The notes under the pieces: generated by a model | Seen by the model: the letters and a program-made list of their open reading frames with translations, nothing else | Told to the model about the DNA's origin: nothing | Database searches by the model: none | In this document: piece after piece, positions 1 to 8,486 of the stretch | How positions within the stretch are numbered: position 1 is the first letter of the stretch | How the letters are laid out: each line of letters opens with the position of its first letter | Made by a program: the position numbers and the translations under genes | Assembly (NCBI GenBank): GCA_049792815.1 | Contig: JBARBG010000125.1 | Coordinates: 1-58,914 of the forward strand | DNA from: DAIDKA01 sp049792815 | GTDB taxonomy: Bacteria; Pseudomonadota; Gammaproteobacteria; Steroidobacterales; Steroidobacteraceae | Reading direction: 5' to 3' | DNA length: 58,914 nucleotides

Positions 1-53
1 AGCTTGTCATGTGCACTTCCTCAAACGACCGCGATCGTGATTGAGCAAAGAAG

Positions 54-67
54 GTTAACATGTTAAC
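54..67. promoter_or_regulatory. Palindromic operator candidate upstream of the MarR-family gene
   Basis: A perfect 14-bp palindrome, GTTAACATGTTAAC, is centred 40 bp before the start codon of the adjacent MarR/HpaR-like gene. Flanking A and T bases extend the dyad with one mismatch. MarR-family dimers typically bind 14-20 bp palindromes in their own promoters, so autoregulation is the simplest reading. The binding itself is inferred. Confidence 0.55.
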
Positions 68-99
68 TTTCTGAAACCAAGACCGCCAAGGGATTCTCG

Positions 100-564
100 A
101 TGTCTGCTCAACGTCAGTTGCCCGGAACTCCGCTGCGACCTCTTGAGCGATCGCTGACGATTGCATTGCTGAGAGCACGCGAGGCGGTAATGGGCCGATT
201 TCGCCCTCTGTTGCAGCGCAACGGGTTCACCGAGCAGCAGTGGCGCGTCATTCGCGTGCTTGCCGAGCGCAGTCGCTGCGATGCTTCGGAGCTCGCAGCG
301 GCAAGCTGCATTCTGCCGGCGAGCCTCAGTCGGATTCTGCGCGCACTGCAGGAGGGGGGCATCCTGGTGTCTACGCCCTCGCTAGCTGACTCGCGCCGAC
401 TAGTTGTCACCCTGACAGCCACTGGCCGGCGGCATTTCCAGTCGATAGGAATCGAGTCGGAGATGATCTATCGGCAGATCGAGGAGGACGTGGGTTCCGC
501 GGAGCTTGCAAAGATTCTGGCAGGAGTGAATCGATTGACCTCCCGGCTTGCCAGCCCGCGATGA
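100..564 (+). CDS. MarR-family transcriptional regulator, HpaR-like
   Basis: A 154-residue one-domain winged-helix repressor. The stretch from about residue 17 (SLTIALLRAREAVMGRF) through TEQQWRVIRVLAE to the CILPASLSRIL recognition region closely follows HpaR, the regulator of homoprotocatechuate degradation. The wing lies near residues 90-105 (DSRRLVVTLT). HpaR-type proteins release DNA on binding an aromatic acid, so control of an aromatic pathway is plausible, but the true ligand is unknown. The gene is convergent with the MFS transporter and has a 14-bp palindrome in its upstream region. ATG is chosen because AGGG precedes it and the family N-terminus fits. Confidence 0.85.
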   Translation: MSAQRQLPGTPLRPLERSLTIALLRAREAVMGRFRPLLQRNGFTEQQWRVIRVLAERSRCDASELAAASCILPASLSRILRALQEGGILVSTPSLADSRRLVVTLTATGRRHFQSIGIESEMIYRQIEEDVGSAELAKILAGVNRLTSRLASPR

Positions 565-698
565 GGTGATCTTATGCAACTGTCCAAACACACGCCGCTT
601 CATCGTGACGAACGCGGCTGCTGCCGTCGAGGTCAAGGCGGGCTGGGCCGCCTGAATCCAACAATTGCGTCGAGCCTAATGCCGGGGGGTGCCGTCCG

Positions 699-1955
699 TC
701 AGGGTAGAGCGCTGGAGCTCGCAACGAGGCGCCCCAAATTGCGGTTGACGATTCGCGGGGCAGTTTCCACCAATCCTAAAGCCAGCAGTCCGGCGGAGAT
801 CGTGCACGCGGCGACGATCCAGAGCGGTGCAGTCAGACCCCACCGGTCCGCGGCCATGCCGGACAAGGTCGGCCCCAGAACTCCACCGAAGATTTCGCCA
901 ACGCCCATCACCATCGCAATCGCGGTAGCGTGCATGCGCGGCGGAACGGTTTCGGATGGAACGGTACCCATCAGGAGGGGCATGGCCCCCGCGACCGAGG
1001 CGCCCAGAAAAACCAAGCAACCCAGTAAGACCGGTGGGCCGCGCAGGGTCAGTAATGAAACTGGGACAAACAGCCCCATGAAACAGGCCGCAACAATGAC
1101 GGGCCGTCTTCCGAAGCGGTCGGACAAGCGCGGAACCACAAACGCAAAAGCCGCGGACGACAGTCCAAGAAGACCCATCATGCGGCTCATGGTTCCAGGG
1201 GAGAACCCGAGGGTCTGCGTGTAGTACTGGGGCAGAAAGACCCAGCCAATAATGACAAAAGCGACGAGCGCAACGGTTGCCGCCAAGCACAGGACAAAGT
1301 TACGATACTGCAGCAGCTGGCCAATGCTGATGCGGGCCCCCTTCGACGTTGATGGCAACGGTGACGGCTCGGACTTCGGTTCACGCACACCCCGCCAGAC
1401 AACGACCGCCATGACGATGCCGGGCAGCGCTGCGAGATAAAGCGCGCCGTGCCAACTGACCGCCTGCGCGATGGGCACGAGGACAATTGGAGCGACAAAA
1501 GAGCCCAAAAGAGCGCTTCCGGCGTTCTGCATCACGCCCATGTTGTGCCCGCGCTCCTCCAAAGAGGACTGTTCGGCGATCATGGAGTGGGATATTGGGA
1601 GTATAGGCCCCTCCGCTACACCCATGAGCAATCTGGATGCCAGCAATGTGCCAAACGAGTACGCCATGCCGGAAAGGACGGAGCACAAGGAAAACAACGT
1701 GACGCAAATCAGGAGCGGTAGCTTGCGCCGCCCGATCCGATCAGAAATGACGCCGCCGGCCATGCCGGAGATCGCCCAGGTTAGCGCCAGGCCCGATGAC
1801 AATATCCCCACTTGGGTGTAGTTGAGATGGAAATCCACCGCGATGAGCGGCGCCAGGAAATTGGCGGCGTTGCGATCAAACAGCACTATGCCGAACGTGA
1901 TACTTAGGATCCATGTCAGCCGACGCTGGTATTGTTTGTCTTTATTGTGTTCCAT
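699..1955 (-). CDS. MFS transporter (organic anion symporter type)
   Basis: A 418-residue protein with about 12 hydrophobic segments. The major-facilitator motif A occurs in the loop after helix 2 (GGVISDRIGRRK) and again in the second half (LSDRFGRRP). The start of helix 1 (FDRNAANFLAPLI) and the MGVAEGP motif of helix 4 resemble the anion:cation symporter branch, which imports carboxylates and aromatic acids. It is divergent from the DUF6152 array to its right and convergent with the MarR gene to its left. It probably moves the catabolic substrate of this region across the inner membrane; the substrate cannot be read from sequence. Confidence 0.85.
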   Translation of the reverse strand: MEHNKDKQYQRRLTWILSITFGIVLFDRNAANFLAPLIAVDFHLNYTQVGILSSGLALTWAISGMAGGVISDRIGRRKLPLLICVTLFSLCSVLSGMAYSFGTLLASRLLMGVAEGPILPISHSMIAEQSSLEERGHNMGVMQNAGSALLGSFVAPIVLVPIAQAVSWHGALYLAALPGIVMAVVVWRGVREPKSEPSPLPSTSKGARISIGQLLQYRNFVLCLAATVALVAFVIIGWVFLPQYYTQTLGFSPGTMSRMMGLLGLSSAAFAFVVPRLSDRFGRRPVIVAACFMGLFVPVSLLTLRGPPVLLGCLVFLGASVAGAMPLLMGTVPSETVPPRMHATAIAMVMGVGEIFGGVLGPTLSGMAADRWGLTAPLWIVAACTISAGLLALGLVETAPRIVNRNLGRLVASSSALP

Positions 1956-2227
1956 CGCCTCTCCGCGCCGCCTGCGGCTGCTTGCGCCGGCGATATTACA
2001 CGTCGCGCCCGGGTTCGCAAGGCGAGTGGCGAGAGCCGACTAGCCCGGAGTTTCATTCGCACTTCCGCGTCACCGAAGACTACTTCCGCGGCGCCGAAGA
2101 TTGCGACCTCAAGCTCCGCTACCATCCTGCCATTGCCGAAACGCAAGACGTGCGTGCTTGCGCAGTGTGGTACGGCCGCGCGTGCCGTTAATGCACACGG
2201 GCAGTCCTCAATGACGCGGAGAGCGGG

Positions 2228-2626
2228 ATGCATTCAGTTACTAGACATTTTTGTGCATTTGTTGGAACGCTCGTCGTCTTCACGGGTGTTGCCATTGCGC
2301 ATCATTCATATGCCGCCTTTGACACAACCAAGGAAATAACTATCAAGGGCGCTGTCAGGCAGTTCAAGTTCGAGAATCCACACTGCAGCATCATCATTAC
2401 GACCATCGACAAGGATGGGCGCACGACCGACTGGTACTTCGAAGCAGCCTCCGTTCGCGGTCTGGTGATGAAGGGCTGGAGAAAATCTACGCTCAAGCCC
2501 GGTGATACCGTGACCCTGGTAGGGCATCCCATCCGCGATGGGCGTCCAGGTGCAAGCCTGATGAGGGCAATACTTGCTGACGGTACCGTGCTCCAGGCCA
2601 ACGCGCTTGAGATCCAAAATTACTAA
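2228..2626 (+). CDS. DUF6152-family secreted protein (copy 1)
   Basis: A 132-residue protein with a signal peptide ending VAIA at residue 24. The mature chain would therefore begin His-His-Ser (H25, H26), followed by YAAFD. A second conserved motif, NPHC, is at residues 50-53. The pattern matches the uncharacterised DUF6152 family, and a second copy lies 1 kb downstream with both motifs at identical positions. A cleaved N-terminal histidine plus a nearby His/Cys pair could bind a metal, but this is inference. It starts the array of secreted proteins that leads to the TonB receptor. The Shine-Dalgarno region is GGAGAGCGGG. Confidence 0.8.
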   Translation: MHSVTRHFCAFVGTLVVFTGVAIAHHSYAAFDTTKEITIKGAVRQFKFENPHCSIIITTIDKDGRTTDWYFEAASVRGLVMKGWRKSTLKPGDTVTLVGHPIRDGRPGASLMRAILADGTVLQANALEIQNY

Positions 2627-2664
2627 AAGTGACCTCAGGGCCACCTTGGATAGAGGGCGGACTA

Positions 2665-3525
2665 ATGAATTGTGGAAGTGAAAGGGTGACTGTGAGCCGG
2701 CGCCGGCGATCAAACGCGGTGGCGTGTATGGGCGTCGTGCTTCTGATAGCGGGACTGCCACAGCAGCTGCGAGCGGAAGAGGCGTTGCCGGCCATCCCCA
2801 AAAGCGTGAAGGTGCCAGGTGAGGCGCCTGGCGCGCTCTCGGCGGAGAATCTTGCGAAGAAGCGCCCAAAGCCAGCCTTTGATCTAACGGGCAACTGGAT
2901 GTTCAGTCCCGCAATGAATGGGAACAACGGCGTATTCGCATACTTGCCACTGCCAAAACTTACGCCGGCCGCCCAGGCGATTTACGACGCGTCCAAAGCG
3001 GCAAATGCCACCGGAAAGAACTACAAGAATGATGAAGGACAATGCTGGCCGGCCGGCATGCCAGAATCGATGACACGCGTGTGGCCGAACCAAACCATTC
3101 AATTGCCCACGGTCATCATCATGACCCAGATGCTCAAGCATGAGATCCGGTGGATCTATATCGATGGCCGGTCACATGCGGATCCCGACATCAAACCCGC
3201 GAGCTACTCTGGAGACAGTATTGGGCATTTCGAGGGGGACACACTTGTCGTCGAGACCACCAATTTGCAGCCCAAGCATCATTGGATCATGACCGGTATC
3301 CCAGTCGGCCCGAAACTAAAGATTATCGAGCGCATCAAGCTCAAGGACCACGGCAACATTCTTGAGGACACGTTCACCATGACAGATCCCGACAATTGGG
3401 TGGGAGAGTGGGTGAATACGAAGTACTGGTACCGGCACGACGATACGGACCCTGAAGAGGCGTTTTGTCTTCCGGACATCAATGACGACCTATTGTCTAC
3501 CCACGATGAGTCGAACGTGCGGTGA
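2665..3525 (+). CDS. Secreted protein of unknown function (EGDTLVV family, divergent member)
   Basis: A 286-residue protein with an arginine-rich leader and hydrophobic core ending near QLRA, so it is probably exported. ATG at 2665 is preferred over GTG at 2629 because AGAGGGCGG stands before it and the signal peptide then has normal length. It shares a scaffold with the two proteins starting at 3992 and 8487: LTGNW near the start, CWPAGMP, RWIYID, SIGHFEGDTLVVET, an IERI segment, and a cysteine near the end (FCLPD). The Cys pair could form a disulfide. No enzymatic motif is recognised. It follows DUF6152 copy 1 in the same direction and is probably co-transcribed. Confidence 0.75.
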   Translation: MNCGSERVTVSRRRRSNAVACMGVVLLIAGLPQQLRAEEALPAIPKSVKVPGEAPGALSAENLAKKRPKPAFDLTGNWMFSPAMNGNNGVFAYLPLPKLTPAAQAIYDASKAANATGKNYKNDEGQCWPAGMPESMTRVWPNQTIQLPTVIIMTQMLKHEIRWIYIDGRSHADPDIKPASYSGDSIGHFEGDTLVVETTNLQPKHHWIMTGIPVGPKLKIIERIKLKDHGNILEDTFTMTDPDNWVGEWVNTKYWYRHDDTDPEEAFCLPDINDDLLSTHDESNVR

Positions 3526-3611
3526 GGTTTGTTTGCGCCTTCATCAGGCGGGCGAGCAGCGGAACAAAGAAAATGTGCGCGTGATGCGCGGCGGGATCTA
3601 CAGGAGTCCGT

Positions 3612-3995
3612 GTGAGAAAGAGGACAGGCATTTGTATCGGGGTAGCACTGCTTTCGTGGGTGACCGCCGAAACAGTGTGGGCCCATCATTCGTTCGCGGC
3701 GTTCGATGGCACGCGCAAGACTACAGTGGCAGGGGTCGTCAAAGAGTTTCAGTGGACAAATCCACACTGCTGGCTGTTCCTTACCGTACAGGGAGCCAAT
3801 GGCGCGGTGGAGGAGTGGCAGCTTGAGGCTCTGAGCCCGAATGTTCTTGGGCGCCAGGGCTGGAAGCGCAACACCGTGAAACCTGGTGAAAAGGTGACCG
3901 TGGTATTCAATCCAATGCGCGATGGATCAAAGGGCGGGGCATTGATAAGCCTGACGGACGAGAACGGCAATACGATTGGTGGTGGGACTCGATGA
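3612..3995 (+). CDS. DUF6152-family secreted protein (copy 2)
   Basis: A 127-residue paralogue of the protein at 2228, starting with GTG. The signal peptide ends TVWA at residue 24, so the mature N-terminus is again His-His-Ser (H25, H26), then FAAFD. NPHC falls at residues 50-53 exactly as in copy 1. The rest is a predicted small beta-rich domain (VVKEFQWTN, GEKVTVVFNP). The stop codon overlaps the next start in an ATGA, which indicates translational coupling to the larger secreted protein that follows. Function is unknown; metal binding by the exposed histidines is a hypothesis. Confidence 0.8.
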   Translation: MRKRTGICIGVALLSWVTAETVWAHHSFAAFDGTRKTTVAGVVKEFQWTNPHCWLFLTVQGANGAVEEWQLEALSPNVLGRQGWKRNTVKPGEKVTVVFNPMRDGSKGGALISLTDENGNTIGGGTR

Positions 3996-4837
3996 GAGCG
4001 GCCCACGCAACAGCGGCTGCCATCGCCGTATGGCTGCTCGCAGTGGGTGGCGTCGCAATGGCTGCGGGCGGGACCGCCGAGTCAAGCGCCCCGCCGACCA
4101 CAAAGGGACATGCCGCGGGCCCGCTTCCTGCAAGACTCGCGGACGGAAAACCCAACTGGACGGGATTTTGGGTGCCGGTGGGCGGATTGTTGGATGCCTA
4201 CCGTGGCCTTAATGGTTTGGACGGTGTTCCAGGTGGGCTGAGCGTTAACACCCCACATGCCGATCCGAGTGCACCAGCGATGAAGTCGCCGTACAAGGAG
4301 CAGCTTGCGAAGCTGCTCGCGAAATCAAAGAGCGGGCAGTCGCTGCCCGACAAAGTCGCTCTGTGCTTTCCTCCAGGAATGCCGCAGATGATGATTATGG
4401 TGTACGGGATGGAGGTCCTACAGACACCAAAGATCATTGCAATTACCAGTGAATGGCAGGCCGCCTCTCGACGGATCTGGATGGACCTGAAGGAGCATCC
4501 CCCGGCCGAGGAGTTGGATGACACCTACACAGGTCACTCTATTGGGCACTGGGAGGGTAATACCCTGGTCGTAGACACTGTCGGCATAAGAACTGACGTG
4601 CCATATTTCTCGCAGGTACCCCTAGCACATGGAGCGCATGCGCGAATCGTCGAGCGGTTTCACCAGACGGCGCCAGATGTTCTCGTGGATGATCTGACGG
4701 TGCTGGATCCAGACGTCTTTGTGAAGCCTTGGGTGAAGTCGTACACCTATCACTATCGACCTGATTTGAGATTGGAAGAGTACGTCTGTCTTGACAACAA
4801 TCGCAACGTCGATGACCAAGGGCGTGCCAAATTTTAG
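3992..4837 (+). CDS. Secreted protein of unknown function (WEGNTLVVDT family)
   Basis: A 281-residue exported protein (signal peptide about residues 1-26) coupled by a 4-nt overlap to DUF6152 copy 2. It is a close paralogue of the protein at 8487: both share NWTGFWVPVGGLL, SPYKEQ, CFPPGMP, YGMEVLQTPKIIA, RRIWMDLK, SIGHWEG, ERFHQTAPD and the C-terminal CLDNNRNVD. The strongly conserved hydrophilic and aromatic positions suggest a binding protein or enzyme rather than a structural protein, but no known active site is visible. Its position between DUF6152 and the TonB receptor suggests a role in periplasmic handling of the same substrate. Confidence 0.75.
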   Translation: MRAAHATAAAIAVWLLAVGGVAMAAGGTAESSAPPTTKGHAAGPLPARLADGKPNWTGFWVPVGGLLDAYRGLNGLDGVPGGLSVNTPHADPSAPAMKSPYKEQLAKLLAKSKSGQSLPDKVALCFPPGMPQMMIMVYGMEVLQTPKIIAITSEWQAASRRIWMDLKEHPPAEELDDTYTGHSIGHWEGNTLVVDTVGIRTDVPYFSQVPLAHGAHARIVERFHQTAPDVLVDDLTVLDPDVFVKPWVKSYTYHYRPDLRLEEYVCLDNNRNVDDQGRAKF

Positions 4838-4948
4838 AACGAGTTGCCGCGTGCTCCACCGCACGACTCATCTCTTGGGAACCTAGATTGGGGCTTTAAT
4901 TTGGGTGCCGCTGGGAGATCGAACAGAAATAACTCATATGGGGGAACA

Positions 4949-7213
4949 ATGATCATCTACAAAAAAGTGAGCACGGTACTTGGAGTGCTGGTGTTGTCGA
5001 TTCCGTGGGCAATAAGCACAAGCGCGCTGGCTGCGGATGCGAGTACGACACCATCGACTGCGGCATCATCTGGCGATGATGCCCTCCAGGAAGTGACTGT
5101 CACAGCGGAGCGCCGGTCGGAAAACCTGCACGACGTGCCAGTTACCGTCACTGCGGTGAGCACGGAGACCTTGGCGGCCGCAAATGTCACCACACTGGAA
5201 GGCCTGAGCACCATTGTCTCGGGCTATACCGGCCCCGGTGAAATCGCGTTTACGTCGCCACACATCCGCGGCGTCGGCAGCCAAGTGGGATCCCCCGGGC
5301 TGGAAAACTCCGTTGCGCTATATGTCGACGGTATCTATATCGGCGCCACATCCCCAGCGTTGCTTAAGCTGAGCGATGTCGCCGACATCGAAGTGCTGAA
5401 GGGCCCTCAAGGCACGCTCTTCGGACGAAACACGACGGGTGGCTTGGTACAGGTCCAAACTCGCAATCCTGATCAGACACCGGAAATCGATTTAGAAGTC
5501 GGTTACGCCAATTACCAAACCGTCAGCGGCAGCACCTATATCAATTTGCCGGTGAGCGCCAGTGTCAGCACCAATCTGGCGGTTTCTTCCACCGGAGCCG
5601 GCGAGGGGTGGGGCACCAACGAGGCGACAGGCAACCCGACCTATAAGTTGAATTCCGAGATCCTGGCCCGCAACAAGTGGAACTTTGATCTGGGATCCGG
5701 CACCGCCCTGACGCTCATGGGTGACTATGAATATCACAGCGACTTGGGGTTTTTCGACTTTCGCCCGATAGTGGGCACCGTGGTTGCGCCTACCTACACG
5801 TCAACTGTATCAGGCTGGAACTCAAATACCGCGGATGCACATGATCTGAGCGAAGCGTGGGGCTTGACGGCGCGCTTGACCCACGATTTCGACTTTGCGA
5901 CCTTGAGCAACACGCTGGCGTATCGCGACACCCGTTTCGATTTGGTGAACTTCGTCGGCGACCGCGCTGCCCCGCCCTATGATGACGATCACTTCTACTG
6001 GTTTACCCAAGATCAACAGTGGACGGATGAGCTTCAGCTCGCGTCGAACGGTGACAGCAATCTGAAGTGGACCACTGGCGTCTTTTACTATCACGCTCTG
6101 GACATCAACCATCAACCGATAACGGCCGGGAACCTGGCGGCGGATAACGCGCCATTCCTCAGCGGGGTCACGGATTCGAGGATCACTACGAGTTCGGTCG
6201 CCCCTTATTTTCAGGCGAGTTACGAAATCCTGACCGGAACCACCCTCACTGGAGGTGTGCGCTACTCATTTGACAACCACTCGATGACCGGGTCGTTCAA
6301 TAATAGCGGCCTTCCAATCGGACCGGGCGGGGCGTTTATCAACATCGTCCCCAATTCGGTCGAGACGCTGCCATCATTCAGCGACGGTTCCCTCTCGGCG
6401 CGCGTATCGCTCGCACATAAATTCACGAGCGACGCCATGGTCTACGTTTCATACAACGAAGGTACCAAGTCCGGCGGATTCAACCCGGTTCAGATCAACA
6501 ACGCGCCATTCAAGGATGAGAAGCTCGGTGCCTCTGAGATCGGCACGAAGCTGCGTTTCTTCGACAGAAAGGTTTCTCTCAATCTGTCTGGCTTCTACTA
6601 CGACTACACGAACATCCAGGTTCAGTCCTTCCTCGGTGGGCCGCCGACCATCTATAACGGTCCATCGGCCAAACTTTACGGAGTCGACGCGGATTTGGAA
6701 GTTCAGGTGACGCGTGATTTCAACATCAGCGGTAACCTTGAAGGCTTGCACTCGGCGTTCGGCGATTTCCCGACTGCGCAGTTCTTGGGCGCATGCGACG
6801 CCGCCCATGTGAATCCGCCGCTCGTATGTCCCCAGGGCCCTGGAGTGGCGTACTACTCCTATTTCTCAAATGCCAAGGGAAACTCCCTGCCTCTGGCGCC
6901 GAACTTCACGGCCGCATTGGTCCCGAGCTATAAGTTCCATCTCGGCTCCGGTACCCTCGAGTGGGCCGCCAACTATAGTTACAACAGTGGCTATTTCTTC
7001 AGTGTGGGTCATGAGTTCAGCCAGAAGGCATTCTCCATGGTGGGGGCCTCAGTGCAGTTCAGTACTGCCAGCGACCGCAGCTATGTGCGCATTTGGGGCG
7101 CCAACCTTGGCAACACCCAGGCATACCAGAGTGGGAGTATCCAGACGGATAGTACCTCGGTGGCCATGGATGCGCCGCGGACCTACGGCGTTACCGTTGG
7201 AGTGAAGTTGTGA
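4949..7213 (+). CDS. TonB-dependent outer-membrane receptor
   Basis: A 754-residue protein. ATG at 4949 is chosen over the upstream start at 4844 because it follows GGGGAACA and gives a clean signal peptide (IYKKVSTVLGVLVL to ALAAD). A TonB-box-like segment (LQEVTVTAERR) follows, then a plug domain with the typical HDVPVTVTAVS and GPQGTLFGRNTTGG motifs, and a beta-barrel ending in an aromatic-rich C-terminal strand (YGVTVGVKL). The style is that of the large receptor family of sphingomonads and Steroidobacteraceae that imports organic substrates as well as iron complexes. It is probably co-transcribed with the secreted array upstream and the reductase downstream. The ligand is unknown. Confidence 0.92.
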   Translation: MIIYKKVSTVLGVLVLSIPWAISTSALAADASTTPSTAASSGDDALQEVTVTAERRSENLHDVPVTVTAVSTETLAAANVTTLEGLSTIVSGYTGPGEIAFTSPHIRGVGSQVGSPGLENSVALYVDGIYIGATSPALLKLSDVADIEVLKGPQGTLFGRNTTGGLVQVQTRNPDQTPEIDLEVGYANYQTVSGSTYINLPVSASVSTNLAVSSTGAGEGWGTNEATGNPTYKLNSEILARNKWNFDLGSGTALTLMGDYEYHSDLGFFDFRPIVGTVVAPTYTSTVSGWNSNTADAHDLSEAWGLTARLTHDFDFATLSNTLAYRDTRFDLVNFVGDRAAPPYDDDHFYWFTQDQQWTDELQLASNGDSNLKWTTGVFYYHALDINHQPITAGNLAADNAPFLSGVTDSRITTSSVAPYFQASYEILTGTTLTGGVRYSFDNHSMTGSFNNSGLPIGPGGAFINIVPNSVETLPSFSDGSLSARVSLAHKFTSDAMVYVSYNEGTKSGGFNPVQINNAPFKDEKLGASEIGTKLRFFDRKVSLNLSGFYYDYTNIQVQSFLGGPPTIYNGPSAKLYGVDADLEVQVTRDFNISGNLEGLHSAFGDFPTAQFLGACDAAHVNPPLVCPQGPGVAYYSYFSNAKGNSLPLAPNFTAALVPSYKFHLGSGTLEWAANYSYNSGYFFSVGHEFSQKAFSMVGASVQFSTASDRSYVRIWGANLGNTQAYQSGSIQTDSTSVAMDAPRTYGVTVGVKL

Positions 7214-7256
7214 CATGAGAGCGGGCTTCGAAACCGAATGACCCGCCTCAGGAGAC

Positions 7257-8294
7257 ATGTTGACGATGGAGCCTATCAACCGCCGATGGCTTGTGTCGCG
7301 CAGGCCTGACGGCCTCGTCAGGGCGAGCGACTTTGCTTGCGTCGATGGACCAGTCCCGACACCACAGGAGGGCGGAGTCGTTCTGCGCACACTTTATTTC
7401 GGGTACGACGCGGCGCAACGGTTGTGGCTGACGAAGAAAGGTGCCGGCTATCTGCCGCCTATTGAATTGGGCACGCCGATGCTCACGGGAGGCATTGCGC
7501 AGGTGATCCTCTCAAAAGACCCCGCTTACAAGCCGGGCGATCTTGTCGAAGGACTCATGACGTGGGAGGACTACTCACTGTCTCCCGCCAATCGTCTGAT
7601 GCCGTTACGGGTGTTGCCGCGGGCTGATTACCCTGTGACCTGGAATCTCAGCGTTTTCGGGGTGAACGGCCTCACGGCGTATTTCGGTGTCACCGATGGT
7701 TTGAAGGTCCAATCGGGCGATACGGTGGTCATATCGTCCGCGGGCGGGGCGACCGGCTTGTTCGCAGGTGACATCTGCAAGGCGCTGGGCGCCGCCAAGG
7801 TCATCGGCATAGCCGGAGGAAGCGAGAAATGTAAATGGCTGGTCGAGAATACCGGATACGATGCAGCAATCGACTACAAGGGCGAAGATCTTTCGCGGCG
7901 TCTCACTGAGCTGTGCCCGAAGGGAGTCGATAGGTATTTCGACAATGTGGGTGGCGAAATTCTCGATACGATTTTGCTGCACATGGCGCCCCGGGGTCGA
8001 ATCCTGATTTGCGGCGCCCTTTCGTCCGGTTACAACGAGTCGATAGTGCAGGGGCCCAGCAACTACATGCAAATCTGCGCCCGTCAACTCACCGTGCAAG
8101 GATTTCTGCTTCCCTTCTACCATGACCAGTTCAGCGCGGGAATCGCCGCGTTGGCCAAGTGGGTGCAGGAGGGCAAGCTGCGGGTGAACGAGGAGGTCGT
8201 CGAAGGCTTCGAGCGGGCGCCCCAGCTGCTTCCAACCATGTATGGGGTCAAGAATCCCGGCAAGCTACTGCTGCACGTGGCCGACCCTGTGTAG
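7257..8294 (+). CDS. NADP-dependent medium-chain oxidoreductase (PTGR/CurA type)
   Basis: A 345-residue zinc-free medium-chain dehydrogenase/reductase. It has the N-terminal segment RRPDGLVRASDF, a nucleotide-binding motif (SSAGGATGLFAGDICKALGA), and the signature DRYFDNVGGEILD near residue 225 shared by leukotriene B4 12-hydroxydehydrogenase, prostaglandin reductase and curcumin reductase. Such enzymes reduce the double bond of alpha,beta-unsaturated ketones with NADPH. It lies 43 bp after the TonB receptor, so it probably acts on the imported substrate or an intermediate. ATG at 7257 sits 2 nt from AGGAG; TTG at 7260 or ATG at 7266 are alternative starts. Confidence 0.85.
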   Translation: MLTMEPINRRWLVSRRPDGLVRASDFACVDGPVPTPQEGGVVLRTLYFGYDAAQRLWLTKKGAGYLPPIELGTPMLTGGIAQVILSKDPAYKPGDLVEGLMTWEDYSLSPANRLMPLRVLPRADYPVTWNLSVFGVNGLTAYFGVTDGLKVQSGDTVVISSAGGATGLFAGDICKALGAAKVIGIAGGSEKCKWLVENTGYDAAIDYKGEDLSRRLTELCPKGVDRYFDNVGGEILDTILLHMAPRGRILICGALSSGYNESIVQGPSNYMQICARQLTVQGFLLPFYHDQFSAGIAALAKWVQEGKLRVNEEVVEGFERAPQLLPTMYGVKNPGKLLLHVADPV

Positions 8295-8336
8295 GTCGCT
8301 TTAAGTGCGAGTGTAACCGCACCAGAGGCAGGATCC

Positions 8337-8447
8337 GTGCCCTCCCGACGATATGTGATGGGCTTGCTTGGGTTCCTGTTGGTAGGTTGGGGCGCTTTAT
8401 GCCTTGATCGCGTGGCGCTGCTTTTCCAGGATTCGCGGTCGAATTAG
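8337..8447 (+). CDS. Possible 36-residue membrane peptide
   Basis: A short GTG-initiated frame between two secure genes. It encodes a basic start (PSRR), one hydrophobic stretch (VMGLLGFLLVGWGALCL) and a short hydrophilic tail, the usual layout of a small membrane protein. AGGA stands 4 nt before the GTG. No homology is recognised and chance cannot be excluded. Confidence 0.25.
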   Translation: MPSRRYVMGLLGFLLVGWGALCLDRVALLFQDSRSN

Positions 8448-8486
8448 TCAAGGTTGTAGCCGGCCAGGAAGGATCGGTGGAGGTAA

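Noticed and set aside
574..1224. 216-codon forward frame opposite the MFS transporter
   Set aside because: It overlaps a clear transporter on the other strand, lacks a convincing ribosome site and has low-complexity composition.
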